A DNA stretch of 64,000 bases from Nocardia elegans NBRC 108235 (GCF_001612845.1 NZ_BDBF01000001.1:359807-423806), one strand, 5' to 3'. Counted from the first letter of the stretch, positions 27,248 to 36,440 are shown. The notes: a model not told the origin generated them from the letters alone. Numbers and translations: made by a program.

Positions 27248-28330
27248 GTGAGGGTTTCGAACTCCCGCGGCGGGCGCGACACCGTCGATATCGCGCTGGT
27301 GGTGCCCGGTAGCGGACCGGCGGGCCTGTTCGGCCCCTCCTGTGAGGCGTGCGCCGCGCTGGCGGTGGAGGACATCAATCGCGCGGGCGGAATCCTCGAG
27401 CGGCCGGTGCGATTGCACACGGTCGATTCGGGCGCGCCGCTGCCACTGCTGGCCGAACATATCGATCGCATGATCGGCACCGGCGCCGTCGACGGCGTGG
27501 TGGGCTGGCACCTGTCCAATGCCCGCCGGGTGCTGACGCCACGCACGGCAGGGCGGGTCCCGTACGTCTACACCACGTTCTACGAGGGCGGCGAGAATTC
27601 CGACGGCGTGTACATGGTGGGCGAGACGCCCGATCATCAGCTCTTTCCCGCGCTGCGCTGGCTGCGCGCGGAGCAGGGCATCCGCCGCTGGTGCATCGTC
27701 GGCAACGATTACGTGTGGCCGCGCGAAACCGCCCGGGTCACCCGCGAGGCGGCGGCGTTCGGCGATATCGACATCGTCGGCGAGGCATTCGTCCCGCTCG
27801 GCAGCCGCGCCTTCGGTCCCGCGCTCGACCTGATTCGCCACTCCTCGGCGCAGGGGGTGCTGCTGTTGCTGGTCGGCGCCGACTGCGCGGCGTTCAATCG
27901 CGCCTTCGCCCGCGCGGGTCTCGACGAGCACCGGTTGCGGCTGAGCATGATGATCGGCGAGGACGTCCTGTTCGCGGGCGGCCCGGACAGCACCCGCGGA
28001 TTGTTCACCGCCTCAGGCTATTTCGAGAGTGTGGTTTCGCCCGAGGCGATGGATTTCGGCAGCCGCTACACGGCTCGGTACGGCACCTTCGCACCCGCGC
28101 TGAACAATATCGGCGAATCCTGTTACGAGGGCCTGCTGCTGTTCGCCTCGCTGGCGGAGGCGGCGCGCAGCCTCGACGTGCGCGCCATCGAACGCCATGC
28201 CGCCCGGGTTCGCTACGGCGGCCCGCGCGGTGAGGTGAAGGTGCGCGGCGCGCACACCACCCAGCCGGTCTACCTCGCCGATGCCGACGGCGTCGACTTC
28301 GCGGTGGTGAGCGAATTGCGCCGCGCCTGA
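27248..28330 (+). CDS. AmiC-like cytosolic type 1 binding protein
   Basis: 360 residues from a GTG at 27248 with GGAGG five bases upstream; an ATG at 27224 is an alternative. It begins straight with the binding fold (VDIALVVPGSGPAGLFGPSCEACAALAVEDINRAGG) and has no signal peptide or lipobox, which separates it from periplasmic urea/amino-acid receptors and places it with AmiC/NmtR-type amide-sensing regulators. AmiC controls an antiterminator, AmiR; no AmiR-like gene is nearby. The last 61 bp overlap the end of the convergent membrane protein gene. Ligand unknown. Confidence 0.78.
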   Translation: MRVSNSRGGRDTVDIALVVPGSGPAGLFGPSCEACAALAVEDINRAGGILERPVRLHTVDSGAPLPLLAEHIDRMIGTGAVDGVVGWHLSNARRVLTPRTAGRVPYVYTTFYEGGENSDGVYMVGETPDHQLFPALRWLRAEQGIRRWCIVGNDYVWPRETARVTREAAAFGDIDIVGEAFVPLGSRAFGPALDLIRHSSAQGVLLLLVGADCAAFNRAFARAGLDEHRLRLSMMIGEDVLFAGGPDSTRGLFTASGYFESVVSPEAMDFGSRYTARYGTFAPALNNIGESCYEGLLLFASLAEAARSLDVRAIERHAARVRYGGPRGEVKVRGAHTTQPVYLADADGVDFAVVSELRRA

Positions 28331-29712
28331 GCCGGATTCGGCTTCTCCGCGCTGTCCGCGGCGGGCCGGCCGAAGGGATCGCCCGGCCGCAGCCGTCCGA
28401 TGAGTAGCACGATGGCGCCGCACCCGATGCCGATTCCGGCCGCGACGAGTCCCGGCACCGCGGTGACCGCGGCCTCCGCACTGCGGAACCAGGTGTGCGA
28501 ATATTCGATCCGGCCGAGATCGCGGCCCTGCAGAGCCACCCCCGCGGACGGCACGAACAGAATGACGATGCCGACGACCGCGCTGGTCGCCCGCGGGCCG
28601 ATGGCACATCCCAGCGCATATCCGGCGACCACCGCCAGTGCGATACAGCTCGGCACGGTTACCGCCGCGGTCGGGGCGTCCACCACCGACGAGCTCACCG
28701 CAGCGGCGATGGACAGCGCGACGGATCCGGCGACAGCCTGCAACGGCAGGCGAATGCGCCATCCGGCGTAGAGGCCGGCGCCCGCGGCCGCGACCACCAG
28801 CACGGTCGACCAGGCCGGCCGCGGAACGGTGAGCAGGGCCGACCCCGCCGAAGCGAAGGCCACCATGACCACCACCAGCATTCCGTCGCGTCCGGGAAGC
28901 AGCAGCGCCGCCACCGCGGTCGCGAGCAGCAGAAGCGCCCCGCCCACCAGAATCGATACGAGCGCGCCGCCGCGGGCCATCCAGACGGAGGTCCCGAGCG
29001 TCGCCGAGACGATCACGACCGCGGACACCACCGGTTTCAGCGGCACCACCGCACTGTCGTCGGGTTCCGGTCGCTGTTCTTGGCGAAAAAGCACGGCCGT
29101 GCAAAGCATCAGGACGAGTGCGACGACGATCATCCAGACCGGAGGCGCCCCACGCATGATGCCCTCCCCCGCGACGGTGGAGGCGAAATCCGGCGCCTGG
29201 GTGAGGTCGGCGAACAGAATCGAAGCCAGCGCACCGAACAGATACCCCCCGGCAGGGGCTCGCCGATGCCACACCGCCGTGGCCAGACAGCCCAGGATCA
29301 CTCCGGCGAGCATGGAATCGACGTAGTTGAGCGTCGACAGGGTCCGAGTCTCCAGTTTCACCAGCAAGGTGTGGTTCACCAGCATCGCCGAGGTCGCACA
29401 GAAGACAGTGCACCAGGCCAGGCGGCTGCTGCCGATCGCCGCCGACACCGAGACCGCGATGACGGCGATCAGCGCGCCGGCGGTGAGGGCCAGCGGCATA
29501 TTGAAGATCAGCAGGTCGACCTGCAGCGCCGATCCCGGCGACAGCCAGGATTGGCTGATCGGCATCATCATGGCCAGCCCGGCGATCGCGGCGATGACGC
29601 ATGCGGCCGAGGTTTCCACGGCCACTCGCAGCCATTGCGCGTCGGTGATTCCGGCCGACAACCGATGTACGTGCCCCCGGATATCCGGGGAACCGAAAGT
29701 CACAGCACTCAT
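28270..29712 (-). CDS. Polytopic membrane protein of unknown function
   Basis: 480 residues with about twelve hydrophobic segments from residue 30 to 455 and a basic, Ser/Pro-rich cytosolic tail. No transporter motif is recognised; Ala, Val and Gly dominate the helices. The ATG at 29712 has GGAG with good spacing. The tail overlaps the 3' end of the AmiC-like gene by 61 bp on the opposite strand, so convergent transcripts would be antisense there. A large hairpin lies about 170 bp upstream. Its expression and substrate cannot be inferred from context. Confidence 0.75.
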   Translation of the reverse strand: MSAVTFGSPDIRGHVHRLSAGITDAQWLRVAVETSAACVIAAIAGLAMMMPISQSWLSPGSALQVDLLIFNMPLALTAGALIAVIAVSVSAAIGSSRLAWCTVFCATSAMLVNHTLLVKLETRTLSTLNYVDSMLAGVILGCLATAVWHRRAPAGGYLFGALASILFADLTQAPDFASTVAGEGIMRGAPPVWMIVVALVLMLCTAVLFRQEQRPEPDDSAVVPLKPVVSAVVIVSATLGTSVWMARGGALVSILVGGALLLLATAVAALLLPGRDGMLVVVMVAFASAGSALLTVPRPAWSTVLVVAAAGAGLYAGWRIRLPLQAVAGSVALSIAAAVSSSVVDAPTAAVTVPSCIALAVVAGYALGCAIGPRATSAVVGIVILFVPSAGVALQGRDLGRIEYSHTWFRSAEAAVTAVPGLVAAGIGIGCGAIVLLIGRLRPGDPFGRPAADSAEKPNPAQARRNSLTTAKSTPSASAR

Positions 29713-30028
29713 GCCGGACTCCGTCCCCAGCAGGTAACGCCTGGTCGTGACTTCCCCGCCGATTCGTTAGCCGAATGATTGCGGGACCGACATTACCGGA
29801 GCACGAAAGCCCTCTTTCGACATCTGATCACCGTCTAAGAGCGAAAATCGGCAATTCGATGATGATTTGCTAACGGTTCGGTCGCGGCGGGTATAGCTTT
29901 CGTATCAATTCCCGCCGCGACCGCGTTTCCGCGCCCGTTCACCGCGATCGCCTCCGGTACGTACGGGCGCGCCCGTTGCCGGATCGTGTCCGTAATCCCG
30001 GACTGATCGACTACGGGCGCCGCGTGGA
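29713..30028. other. Intergenic region with a long hairpin
   Basis: No supportable gene. The AT-richer stretch 29790-29880 could hold the promoter of the membrane protein gene. A 13-bp perfect stem (29879-29891 with 29911-29923) encloses a 19-nt AT-rich loop. Confidence 0.5.
29879..29923. promoter_or_regulatory. 13-bp inverted repeat with 19-nt loop
   Basis: CGGTCGCGGCGGG at 29879-29891 is perfectly complementary to 29911-29923. The loop TATAGCTTTCGTATCAATT is unusually AT-rich for this genome. It may be an operator pair or a terminator for a transcript from the left or right; no gene ends close to it. Confidence 0.45.
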
Positions 30029-30184
30029 TTACCTGGCTATATCGTCGGCGGGCGCCTCCCCGCCCTCGGGTCCGGCCGAGGAACTCGCACTGCGAAACAG
30101 CGGACGATGCGCCACCCCACCGGCAGGCGCCGGCGTCTCGATGGGTACCGGACTGTGGCTGAACAGATTCGGCTGCTCACTCAT
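30029..30184 (-). CDS. Possible 51-residue small protein
   Basis: ATG at 30184 with AAGGA eight bases upstream, stop TAA at 30029. The product is hydrophilic, begins MSEQPNLFSHSPVPIETPAP, and is rich in Pro, Ala, Ser and Glu, so probably disordered. The first residues recall those of the DUF5313 protein upstream (MSEQKPNP), which may be coincidence. It is 210 bp downstream of that gene on the same strand. No family recognised. Confidence 0.45.
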   Translation of the reverse strand: MSEQPNLFSHSPVPIETPAPAGGVAHRPLFRSASSSAGPEGGEAPADDIAR

Positions 30185-30394
30185 ATCGGATGTCCTTCAG
30201 ACTCTCACCATCGACGGCCCGTCCGGCCAGCGAATCGGCCGCACCGCTCGCGCGCACAGCGCACTGTGCGATTACCGACAGCACTTACAGTACACCCCCG
30301 ATAACCGACCGCGGGCGCGACGAGCCGAGACCGGTCGTTCGCGTCGTGGCACGGAATCGGTTCGGCGGGCACACATTCCGCGACCGCGTGGGCG

Positions 30395-30772
30395 TCAGCC
30401 GCGGCCGTGGCGCAGTTCGTACTGCTCGCGTTCGGCCGCCGCGCGCTGCCGTTCCGCGATGTCGGCCAGTTCGGGATCGAGCCCGTGCTTGAGCAGGCGG
30501 TGCCGCCGATACACGTACATCAGCGCGATGGTGAAGTAGACCAGCGGGACGTACAGCAGCGCCGCCATCGACAATCCGATCCACAGCGGGCCCGGGACCA
30601 GCAGGAACAGGCACAGTACGGGGATGATCGGCACCAGGAATCGCAGCAGGTAGCGGCGGGCGGCGCCCGGCCCGGTCAGATCGCGAAGGACCCACTGCTG
30701 CATCGAGGGCGGCAGGGTGGCGCCGCAGATATAGCGCACGCGCTGAACCGGATTCGGCTTCTGCTCACTCAT
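30395..30772 (-). CDS. DUF5313 family membrane protein
   Basis: 125 residues. The N-terminus PNPVQRVRYICGATLPPSMQ and the following WVLRDLTGPGAARRYLLRF are the typical DUF5313 start, then two membrane helices (about 44-61 and 64-87) and a charged helical tail. The family is confined to mycobacteria and relatives and has no known function. Its ATG overlaps the end of the marR gene by 8 bp, so the two are coexpressed and the regulator probably controls it. Confidence 0.85.
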   Translation of the reverse strand: MSEQKPNPVQRVRYICGATLPPSMQQWVLRDLTGPGAARRYLLRFLVPIIPVLCLFLLVPGPLWIGLSMAALLYVPLVYFTIALMYVYRRHRLLKHGLDPELADIAERQRAAAEREQYELRHGRG

Positions 30773-31241
30773 GGGTAGCTCCCTGGGTATCGGCGAGCGC
30801 GGCTCGCCGGGCGGCCTCGTTGACGCGGGTCAGCACCTCGCGCAGTTCCTCCAGATCGGCCAGGCTGACGCCCAGCCGCCGCACGACCGCCGGGGGGATC
30901 GACTCGGCCTGGCGGCGCAGCGCCCACCCGGCTTCGGTCAGATCGATCAGCAGTGTGCGTTCGTCGCGCGGATCACGGTGGCGGGTGATGAGGCCCGCCG
31001 ACTCGAGCCGCTTGAGCAGCGGAGACAGCGTGGCGGAATCGAGTTGGATCGCCTCGGCGATGGCCTTCACCGACATCGGAGCCTCGCCCCACAGCGCCAG
31101 CATCACCAGATACTGCGGATGGGTGAGCCCCAAGGGCTCCAGCAGCGGGCGATACACCGTCAGCACCGATCGGTTCGCGACGGCCAGGGCGAAACACACC
31201 TGCCGGTCCAGCCGCAGCGGATCGTCGACGTCGGTTGTCAT
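30765..31241 (-). CDS. MarR-family regulator, OhrR-like
   Basis: 158 residues with the winged helix MSVKAIAEAIQLDSATLSPLLKRLE and wing HRDPRDERTLLIDLTEAG. The N-terminal LDRQVCFALAVANRSV matches the OhrR start, with Cys at about residue 16 in the position of the peroxide-sensing Cys, so it may sense organic hydroperoxide. No ohr gene is adjacent; instead it is followed, with an 8-bp overlap, by DUF5313. A perfect 9-bp inverted repeat at 31275-31300 lies just upstream and is the likely operator for autoregulation. Confidence 0.88.
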   Translation of the reverse strand: MTTDVDDPLRLDRQVCFALAVANRSVLTVYRPLLEPLGLTHPQYLVMLALWGEAPMSVKAIAEAIQLDSATLSPLLKRLESAGLITRHRDPRDERTLLIDLTEAGWALRRQAESIPPAVVRRLGVSLADLEELREVLTRVNEAARRAALADTQGATHE

Positions 31242-31274
31242 GCCACCTCCTCGTGTCGAGGCCAGATTAGCGTG

Positions 31275-31300
31275 CTAATAGTTAGTGCACAAACTATTAG
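31275..31300. promoter_or_regulatory. MarR/OhrR operator
   Basis: CTAATAGTT at 31275-31283 and AACTATTAG at 31292-31300 form a perfect inverted repeat with an 8-nt spacer, 34 bp before the marR start. Its AT-richness in this genome marks it as a regulatory site. A partial extra half (TTAGCGTGCTAA) overlaps the left side. Confidence 0.8.
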
Positions 31301-31865
31301 TGCGCCATCACACACTCGGCGACGCGAACGAGACGCCTAGTAGTTATCGGTGAATCCTCGACAGAGGACAAGAGCCGAGCGATCTGCGCTTTCGCTTATC
31401 ACTGGCAATTGAGCTATCTAGATGCAGTTACTTTGTCGGCGCCGCTCGGCAAGACGCATCGATTTCCGCGATTATGTTGACGTCAATTCACATGAGGTGA
31501 TGTACTGTTCGCGACGACCGGCCGAGCTCGTGGTGCCCGTGGGTGTGATCGACCGGACCGTCCATCCGGGCTCGTTCCGTCGTGGTCCCCAGTTCCCGTC
31601 CGCATGGAGCGAGCCCGGATTTTCGCAAGCGGAGGCCGGCCGAGTGGCCGACACCCCCGCCGTCCGCGCGCTCATCGGCGCTCCGGCGCATGAATTGCCT
31701 GGGACTCGACCCGCATCGAGGCGACCGATTCGCCCTGCGCCGCTGTGCTGCGGCCACGCGAATCCGCATGGCGGTACTCCCCGGCCGCACACCGGACTGT
31801 GCGGCGGATCGGGCCGGTCCGCCGCACGCGTCACGGTCGGCAATCACCGTGCCGCACCGGTGGAT
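31301..31865. other. Intergenic region without a supportable gene
   Basis: Several overlapping open frames exist, but none has a good start site or recognisable protein. AT-richer DNA at 31390-31500 includes a 10-bp palindrome TTGACGTCAA at 31477-31486, possibly a regulatory site for a transcript I cannot define. Confidence 0.4.
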
Positions 31866-32873
31866 TCAGACGAGAACTTTCTGCTTGCGGATCCGACGCT
31901 GCACATCCCGCATCATCATCTTCGTCCCGGAGAACCGAATGAACTTGGGGATGAAGCGGTTCACGAATCCCACGAACAGGAACAGATGCTCGAATCGGCG
32001 CTGATCGGCCGCGCTCCACTCCACGCCCATCTGTTCGCGGAAATGCGGAGGCAGGAAGCCGGCGGTCAGGAAGCGCAGCAGCCCACCGAAAAGCAGTCGC
32101 ATGTACCAGTGGATCATCCGAAGATGCAGCAGGTCACCGATATACGCTCGGAAGGCGTCGTCGACGATAACCTGACGGCAGGCTTCGACCCAGTACTCGT
32201 CGAATTCGGCGCGCGTCTTCGGCCACATGTCGGGATGTACCTGCAGCGTGGTGCCGAAGGTGTCCGCGCCCTGATAGAACGCCTCGAGTTCCTCCGGTGA
32301 CATCTTGCCGTTGATCAGCTGATGGGAGTCCTCGAAGCCGATGTAGATGCAGGCCGCGACATACAGCTGCAGATTGCGGTCGAAGGCGTTGTACTTCACC
32401 TTCGAGCCGGGTTTCGACCGCACCTGCCGGTGCGCGACGTTCACCGCCTCACGGAATTCCTTCTTCTCCTCGGGCGTGCCGAGAATCGCCACCGCCAGAT
32501 ACGAGGCCGTGGTGCGCAGTCGCTTCCACGGATGCACCATCAGCGCACCGGATTCCACGGTGCTCTCCATGACACCGGCCGCCACCGCGGGATGCGCGAA
32601 CTGCATCGCGACGTTGGCCGCGGCGCCCGCGAACATCCAGAAATCCAGGGCGTCGGGCAGTTGCGCGGGGCGCTTACGCGGTGAGCGATAGAAGTCCGGG
32701 ATGTGAATGCGCGTCTGCTCCAGAGTCAGCGGCGGCGTCTGCGCGACGTCGGGCTGCACAGCTCGCTCGTCCTCCGCCCGGCCTCGCCCGACCGGCAGTG
32801 ATTCCTCCGGGACGTAGGAATCACTGTGCGGGTCGGTGTAATTCGGCTCCCAAGGCTGCGTTGCCGTTGTCAT
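31866..32873 (-). CDS. Oxygenase MpaB family protein (DUF2236, PF09995)
   Basis: 335 residues from the ATG at 32873 with AGAGGA upstream. The domain begins with WMFAGAAANVAMQFAHPAVAAGV and includes MVHPWKRLRTTASYLAVAILG, KYNAFDRNLQLYVAACIYIG and a later RMIHWYMRLLFGGLLRFL, all features of the PF09995 haem-oxygenase-like family to which Lcp rubber oxygenase and fungal MpaB belong. No signal peptide is seen, unlike Lcp at 48601-49824. It is transcribed alone toward a gene-free region. Substrate unknown; a lipid or isoprenoid is plausible from the family. Confidence 0.82.
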   Translation of the reverse strand: MTTATQPWEPNYTDPHSDSYVPEESLPVGRGRAEDERAVQPDVAQTPPLTLEQTRIHIPDFYRSPRKRPAQLPDALDFWMFAGAAANVAMQFAHPAVAAGVMESTVESGALMVHPWKRLRTTASYLAVAILGTPEEKKEFREAVNVAHRQVRSKPGSKVKYNAFDRNLQLYVAACIYIGFEDSHQLINGKMSPEELEAFYQGADTFGTTLQVHPDMWPKTRAEFDEYWVEACRQVIVDDAFRAYIGDLLHLRMIHWYMRLLFGGLLRFLTAGFLPPHFREQMGVEWSAADQRRFEHLFLFVGFVNRFIPKFIRFSGTKMMMRDVQRRIRKQKVLV

Positions 32874-33228
32874 GCGAGTCCTCTCTCGGAACGTTTCGCC
32901 GGCGCGACCGGAGATGCGCCGGGCCCCGCGCTGCGGGGCGCGGGCGGTGCCGCCGGGATCGGCGGCACCATGCGACACGGGAGACCGAGGGGCCCGCCCG
33001 GCAGACCGGCTCGCCTCGGAGCCGACGCGACAACCACCGATGCGCGGTTACCGGCGCTCTCGCGGATTTCTCCCTCTGCCCCGGCGACATCCCCTCGTAT
33101 ACTCCTCAGGGTCGGCCCGGCCTCCACCATGTTACCCGCAATTCTCTCTCGATCAACGGGCCTAGAACGAAATATCCCGTACTTGAAGCCGTATTCCGTT
33201 ATCTAAGTTGTCGCACATTCAAGGGCAG
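32874..33228. other. Upstream region of the MpaB-family gene
   Basis: 355 bp without a gene I can support. AT-richer DNA at 33120-33220 could hold the promoter of the MpaB-type gene; no clear operator palindrome was found. Confidence 0.4.
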
Positions 33229-34488
33229 CTACGTCTGTCGCGCGGCGAGCCGTCCGAACAACGTCATCTCCATCAATCCGATCACCTGGGCTCGAGGGCA
33301 GATCTGCTGGTCGTTGCCGAACAGCCGCCCCAGACCGACGACGAGCCCGAATCCGGCATGGACCAGGATGCGGGCCTGCGCCCGCGCCAGCTCGGGCCGC
33401 GCATCCACCAGCAGTTCCACCCATTCGGCCACCACCAGCCGCTGGATATTGCGCAGCACCGTGCGCTCGTAGGCGCCGACACTGCCGAATTCGGCGTAGT
33501 AGACGAACGTCAGCTCGCGCTCGGCGAACGATCCCTCGACATAGAGGTCGATCAACCTCGCCAGCGCCTCCTCGGAGGTCTGTGACGCCTCCACCGCGGG
33601 TGCGATCGCGGCGGCCATCCGGTCGGCCACCCGCCGGAATGCCGCCGCCAGCAAGGCATCCTTACTGCGGTAGTACCGGTACACCGCCGAGGCCGCCGAC
33701 AGTTCGGCCGCCGCCGCGATCTCCTCCACGCTCACATTGGGGTAGCCGCGCTCGTGGAACAGCTCGACCGCCTTGTTGAGCAGCACCTGATGTTTGAACG
33801 ATTGCGGAATCTCGTTCGCTCGCACAGGTTCCGGCGGGTCGGCGGCCACCGGCAGGTCGGCGCGGATCAACGACCACGCGGCCTCGCTCAGCAGCACCGC
33901 GAGCGATTTCGCCGGCAGATGCGCGTGGTGGTCGCCGATACTGCTCACCACACTGAAGATCGCGACGGCACGCACCAGGCCCGCGCGGCGGGACAACTCA
34001 GGGCGCAGCTCGCCGATCAGCGCGCGCAGCGCGGAGATCGCGGTCTCGAACCGTTCGTCGAAGGTCCGGCGATCGTCGCGATCGAGGTAGCGCGCCTCCC
34101 ACCGGGCCAGCGCGGCCGTGGGGCGATTGGCGATGGTGTCGGCCACGATGGCATCGATGACGAGTCCGAGTCGCGTTTCGGCGCTGTGGCTGTGCGCCTC
34201 CGCGGGCAGCGTCACCGCGGTCACCGCGGCCGTGGACAAGCGCAGCAGCTCCTCACGGAACAGCGCGTACTTGCTCGGATAGTGCCGGTACAGCGCGGCC
34301 GAGGAAATCCCCAGCCGGGCGGCGATGTCCTCCATGCTCACGCCGTGATAACCCAGCGATCCGAAGGCCGCCGCCGAGGCGGAGGCGATCTGCGCGCGGC
34401 GGTTCTTCGGCCGGCGGCGGATCACACGTTCGGGATTGTGCGTGGCCGGCGCCGTCGCCTTCGCACGCCCGTCCTGTGCGCGACTCAC
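33229..34488 (-). CDS. Tandem TetR regulator (Mce3R-like)
   Basis: About 419 residues from a GTG at 34488 (a TTG at 34500 is possible). Two complete TetR DNA-binding domains occur in one chain: RRRPKNRRAQIASASAAAFG to ALYRHYPSKYALFREEL near 25-75, and NKAVELFHERGYPNVSVEEI to AVYRYYRSKDALLAAAF near 225-275, each followed by a ligand-type domain. This double architecture is that of Mce3R, the repressor of mce3 in M. tuberculosis, including the opening RRRPK run. It lies directly downstream of the mce operon on the same strand, 32 bp after the Mce-associated gene, so it probably controls that operon and is itself part of it. Confidence 0.87.
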   Translation of the reverse strand: MSRAQDGRAKATAPATHNPERVIRRRPKNRRAQIASASAAAFGSLGYHGVSMEDIAARLGISSAALYRHYPSKYALFREELLRLSTAAVTAVTLPAEAHSHSAETRLGLVIDAIVADTIANRPTAALARWEARYLDRDDRRTFDERFETAISALRALIGELRPELSRRAGLVRAVAIFSVVSSIGDHHAHLPAKSLAVLLSEAAWSLIRADLPVAADPPEPVRANEIPQSFKHQVLLNKAVELFHERGYPNVSVEEIAAAAELSAASAVYRYYRSKDALLAAAFRRVADRMAAAIAPAVEASQTSEEALARLIDLYVEGSFAERELTFVYYAEFGSVGAYERTVLRNIQRLVVAEWVELLVDARPELARAQARILVHAGFGLVVGLGRLFGNDQQICPRAQVIGLMEMTLFGRLAARQT

Positions 34489-34520
34489 ATTGTCCGCCAA
34501 TTCTTTTCGCTGGCAAACCG

Positions 34521-35234
34521 CTACGACTGCGGCGGTAGCGGAGTCAGCGGCGTACTGATCTTGTCGACCAGCCAGCGATCGCCCTGCTTCTGCAGTCGCA
34601 TGACCGTCGACAACTGGCCCGGTTCCGGTTTGCCCTGGGTGCCCAGGCTGGTGATGGTCTGGCCGATCACCACGATCGCCTCCGCGGAATTCTTGTCCCC
34701 GGAACGGATGGCGCACTGCACATCCGTCGACTTGGCGACGACCTCACCCTTGGCCAGGACGTCGCTGAGGTCCTTGCTGTTGGACTCGAACTGCTTCTTC
34801 CATTCACCGGAGGCGCCGGCCAGCACATCGCGGACGTACTGGTCGAGGTGCTTGGAATCGTAGGTCGAGACCACCGGGCCGTAGGCGCAGGCGGCCTGGC
34901 GGGCCTGCGCCTGCGCCTCCAGCACCTCCTCGTGATCCTTGTTCTGCAGGTAGAAGTAGATACTGCTGCCGATCGCGGCGCCCAGGACCAGAGCCGCCGC
35001 CGTCCGCAGACCGATCCGCACACCGCGTCCCCCGGCGGCCGGACGCAGTCGCGACAGCAGCGAAATCTTGGCCGCGGCCGTCGTTTCGGTGGGGCTCGAC
35101 TCGGTGGTATCGGATGTCCCCGCCGCATCCGATCCGGCCGTATCGGACGCCGGGGCCGCCGCGGTCTCCGTTTCGTCGACGGTGTCGACCGTGGGTTCGC
35201 GCTCCTCGGCGCCTCCGCTTTCCTTGTCGCTCAT
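34521..35234 (-). CDS. Mce-associated membrane protein
   Basis: 237 residues. An acidic, Thr/Ala-rich cytosolic part (about 1-70) leads into one membrane helix (VRIGLRTAAALVLGAAIGSS, about 72-91) and an extracytoplasmic NTF2-like domain (YLQNKDHEEVLEAQAQARQA to the end). This layout is that of Mas/Mam proteins encoded after mceF in mycobacteria, where they stabilise the Mce complex (OrfA/LucB-type roles). It follows mceF by 12 bp and precedes the tandem TetR gene. Confidence 0.87.
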   Translation of the reverse strand: MSDKESGGAEEREPTVDTVDETETAAAPASDTAGSDAAGTSDTTESSPTETTAAAKISLLSRLRPAAGGRGVRIGLRTAAALVLGAAIGSSIYFYLQNKDHEEVLEAQAQARQAACAYGPVVSTYDSKHLDQYVRDVLAGASGEWKKQFESNSKDLSDVLAKGEVVAKSTDVQCAIRSGDKNSAEAIVVIGQTITSLGTQGKPEPGQLSTVMRLQKQGDRWLVDKISTPLTPLPPQS

Positions 35235-35246
35235 CGCGTTCGCTTC

Positions 35247-36440
35247 CTAGTTGTCGGGTATGGGGCCGGGCGGGATGGGCGCCGACAGTTCGTTGCCGGT
35301 GACGCCCGGCGGCGGCCCGGACCCGTTGTCGGGGATGTTCGGCCGCGGCGCGTTGGCCGAACCACGCACCTGCAGTGCGGGATCGGCGGTGAGGCAGTAG
35401 TTGTACAGCCGCACCCGGGTGTCGGTCATGACCTTGGCCGGGGACACCGGAATCGTGTCGTAGTCGCAGGTGGGACGCGGCCAGAAGTCGGCGAGCGTGT
35501 GATAGGCGCCGTCGTGGGCGGGCACCCCGAGCGCTTGAATACCTTGGCGCAGTGCGGGAAACAGTGCCTCGATCGCCGGCTGCCGCAGTTTCGCCGCCTT
35601 GGTGATGGCGACGAAATTGGTGACCAGATCGGTCAGCGGATCCTGATTCTTCGCCACCACGTCGCCGAGCGTCGCCAGCTCGCCGGGCCCCTGGTCGAGG
35701 AATTTCCGGATCTCGTTGTCGGCGGCGGTGGCCTGCTGGAACAGCGCGCTGCCCGCCGCGGTCAGCGTGCTCAAATCGGGCTGCGCGTGCGAGGTGGTCT
35801 CCGCGATCACCTGCAGGTTCTCGAGCAGCTGCTGGGTCTGCGGCAGCAGATCGGACAGCCCCGCCATCGCACGACTGATCCCGGAGATCATGTTGCGCAA
35901 TCGATCCGGGCCGCCGCCCAGCGCCTTGTCCAGCTCGTCGACGACCACGGTGAGCCGGTCCGGATTCATCCCGCCGATGAATCCGCTGAGGTCGGTCAGC
36001 AGATTCTGCACCGGGATCGGCACGCTGGTGCGTGCGCGCTCCACGACGGCGCCGTCGGACAGATACGGCCCGGTGTCGGCGTCGGGCCGGAAGTCCAGAT
36101 ACTGCTCACCCGCCGCGGACAATCGGCCGACGTGCACCGCGCCCCCGACGGGAATCTTCGCGCTGTCGTCGATTTCGGCGATCGCGTCGATTCCGTCGCC
36201 GGAAACCCGCACATCGGCGACCTTGCCGACCCGGGTGCCGCGGAAGGTCACGTCGTTGCCCGGAAGAATGCCACCCGAGGTGGCCAGCTGCACGGTGACG
36301 GTGAAGGTGTGCGGAAAAGGATTGAACCGCAGCACATATCGGGCCAGATATCCGGAGCCGATCACCAGCACCACGATCAGGCTGAGGTTGGCCAGGGCGA
36401 TGCGGCGGCGCACCACCCAATTCCACAGCGGCGTATTCAT
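35247..36440 (-). CDS. mceF: MceF-type protein
   Basis: 397 residues. Membrane anchor near 14-38, MCE domain near 44-125 (FTVTVQLATSGGILPGNDVTFRGTRVG), a long helical domain (130-300), and a Pro/Gly-rich tail. Sixth mce gene of the operon; assigned F by order. Its ATG overlaps the stop of the upstream mceE (ATGA), as at nearly every junction in this operon, which indicates tight translational coupling. Mce proteins form a hexameric needle-like conduit for lipids between the outer layers and the YrbE permease. Confidence 0.9.
   Translation of the reverse strand: MNTPLWNWVVRRRIALANLSLIVVLVIGSGYLARYVLRFNPFPHTFTVTVQLATSGGILPGNDVTFRGTRVGKVADVRVSGDGIDAIAEIDDSAKIPVGGAVHVGRLSAAGEQYLDFRPDADTGPYLSDGAVVERARTSVPIPVQNLLTDLSGFIGGMNPDRLTVVVDELDKALGGGPDRLRNMISGISRAMAGLSDLLPQTQQLLENLQVIAETTSHAQPDLSTLTAAGSALFQQATAADNEIRKFLDQGPGELATLGDVVAKNQDPLTDLVTNFVAITKAAKLRQPAIEALFPALRQGIQALGVPAHDGAYHTLADFWPRPTCDYDTIPVSPAKVMTDTRVRLYNYCLTADPALQVRGSANAPRPNIPDNGSGPPPGVTGNELSAPIPPGPIPDN

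Noticed and set aside
31422..32300. 292-codon plus-strand frame
   Set aside because: Its second half is the antisense of the MpaB-family gene and its first half has no start site or recognisable protein.
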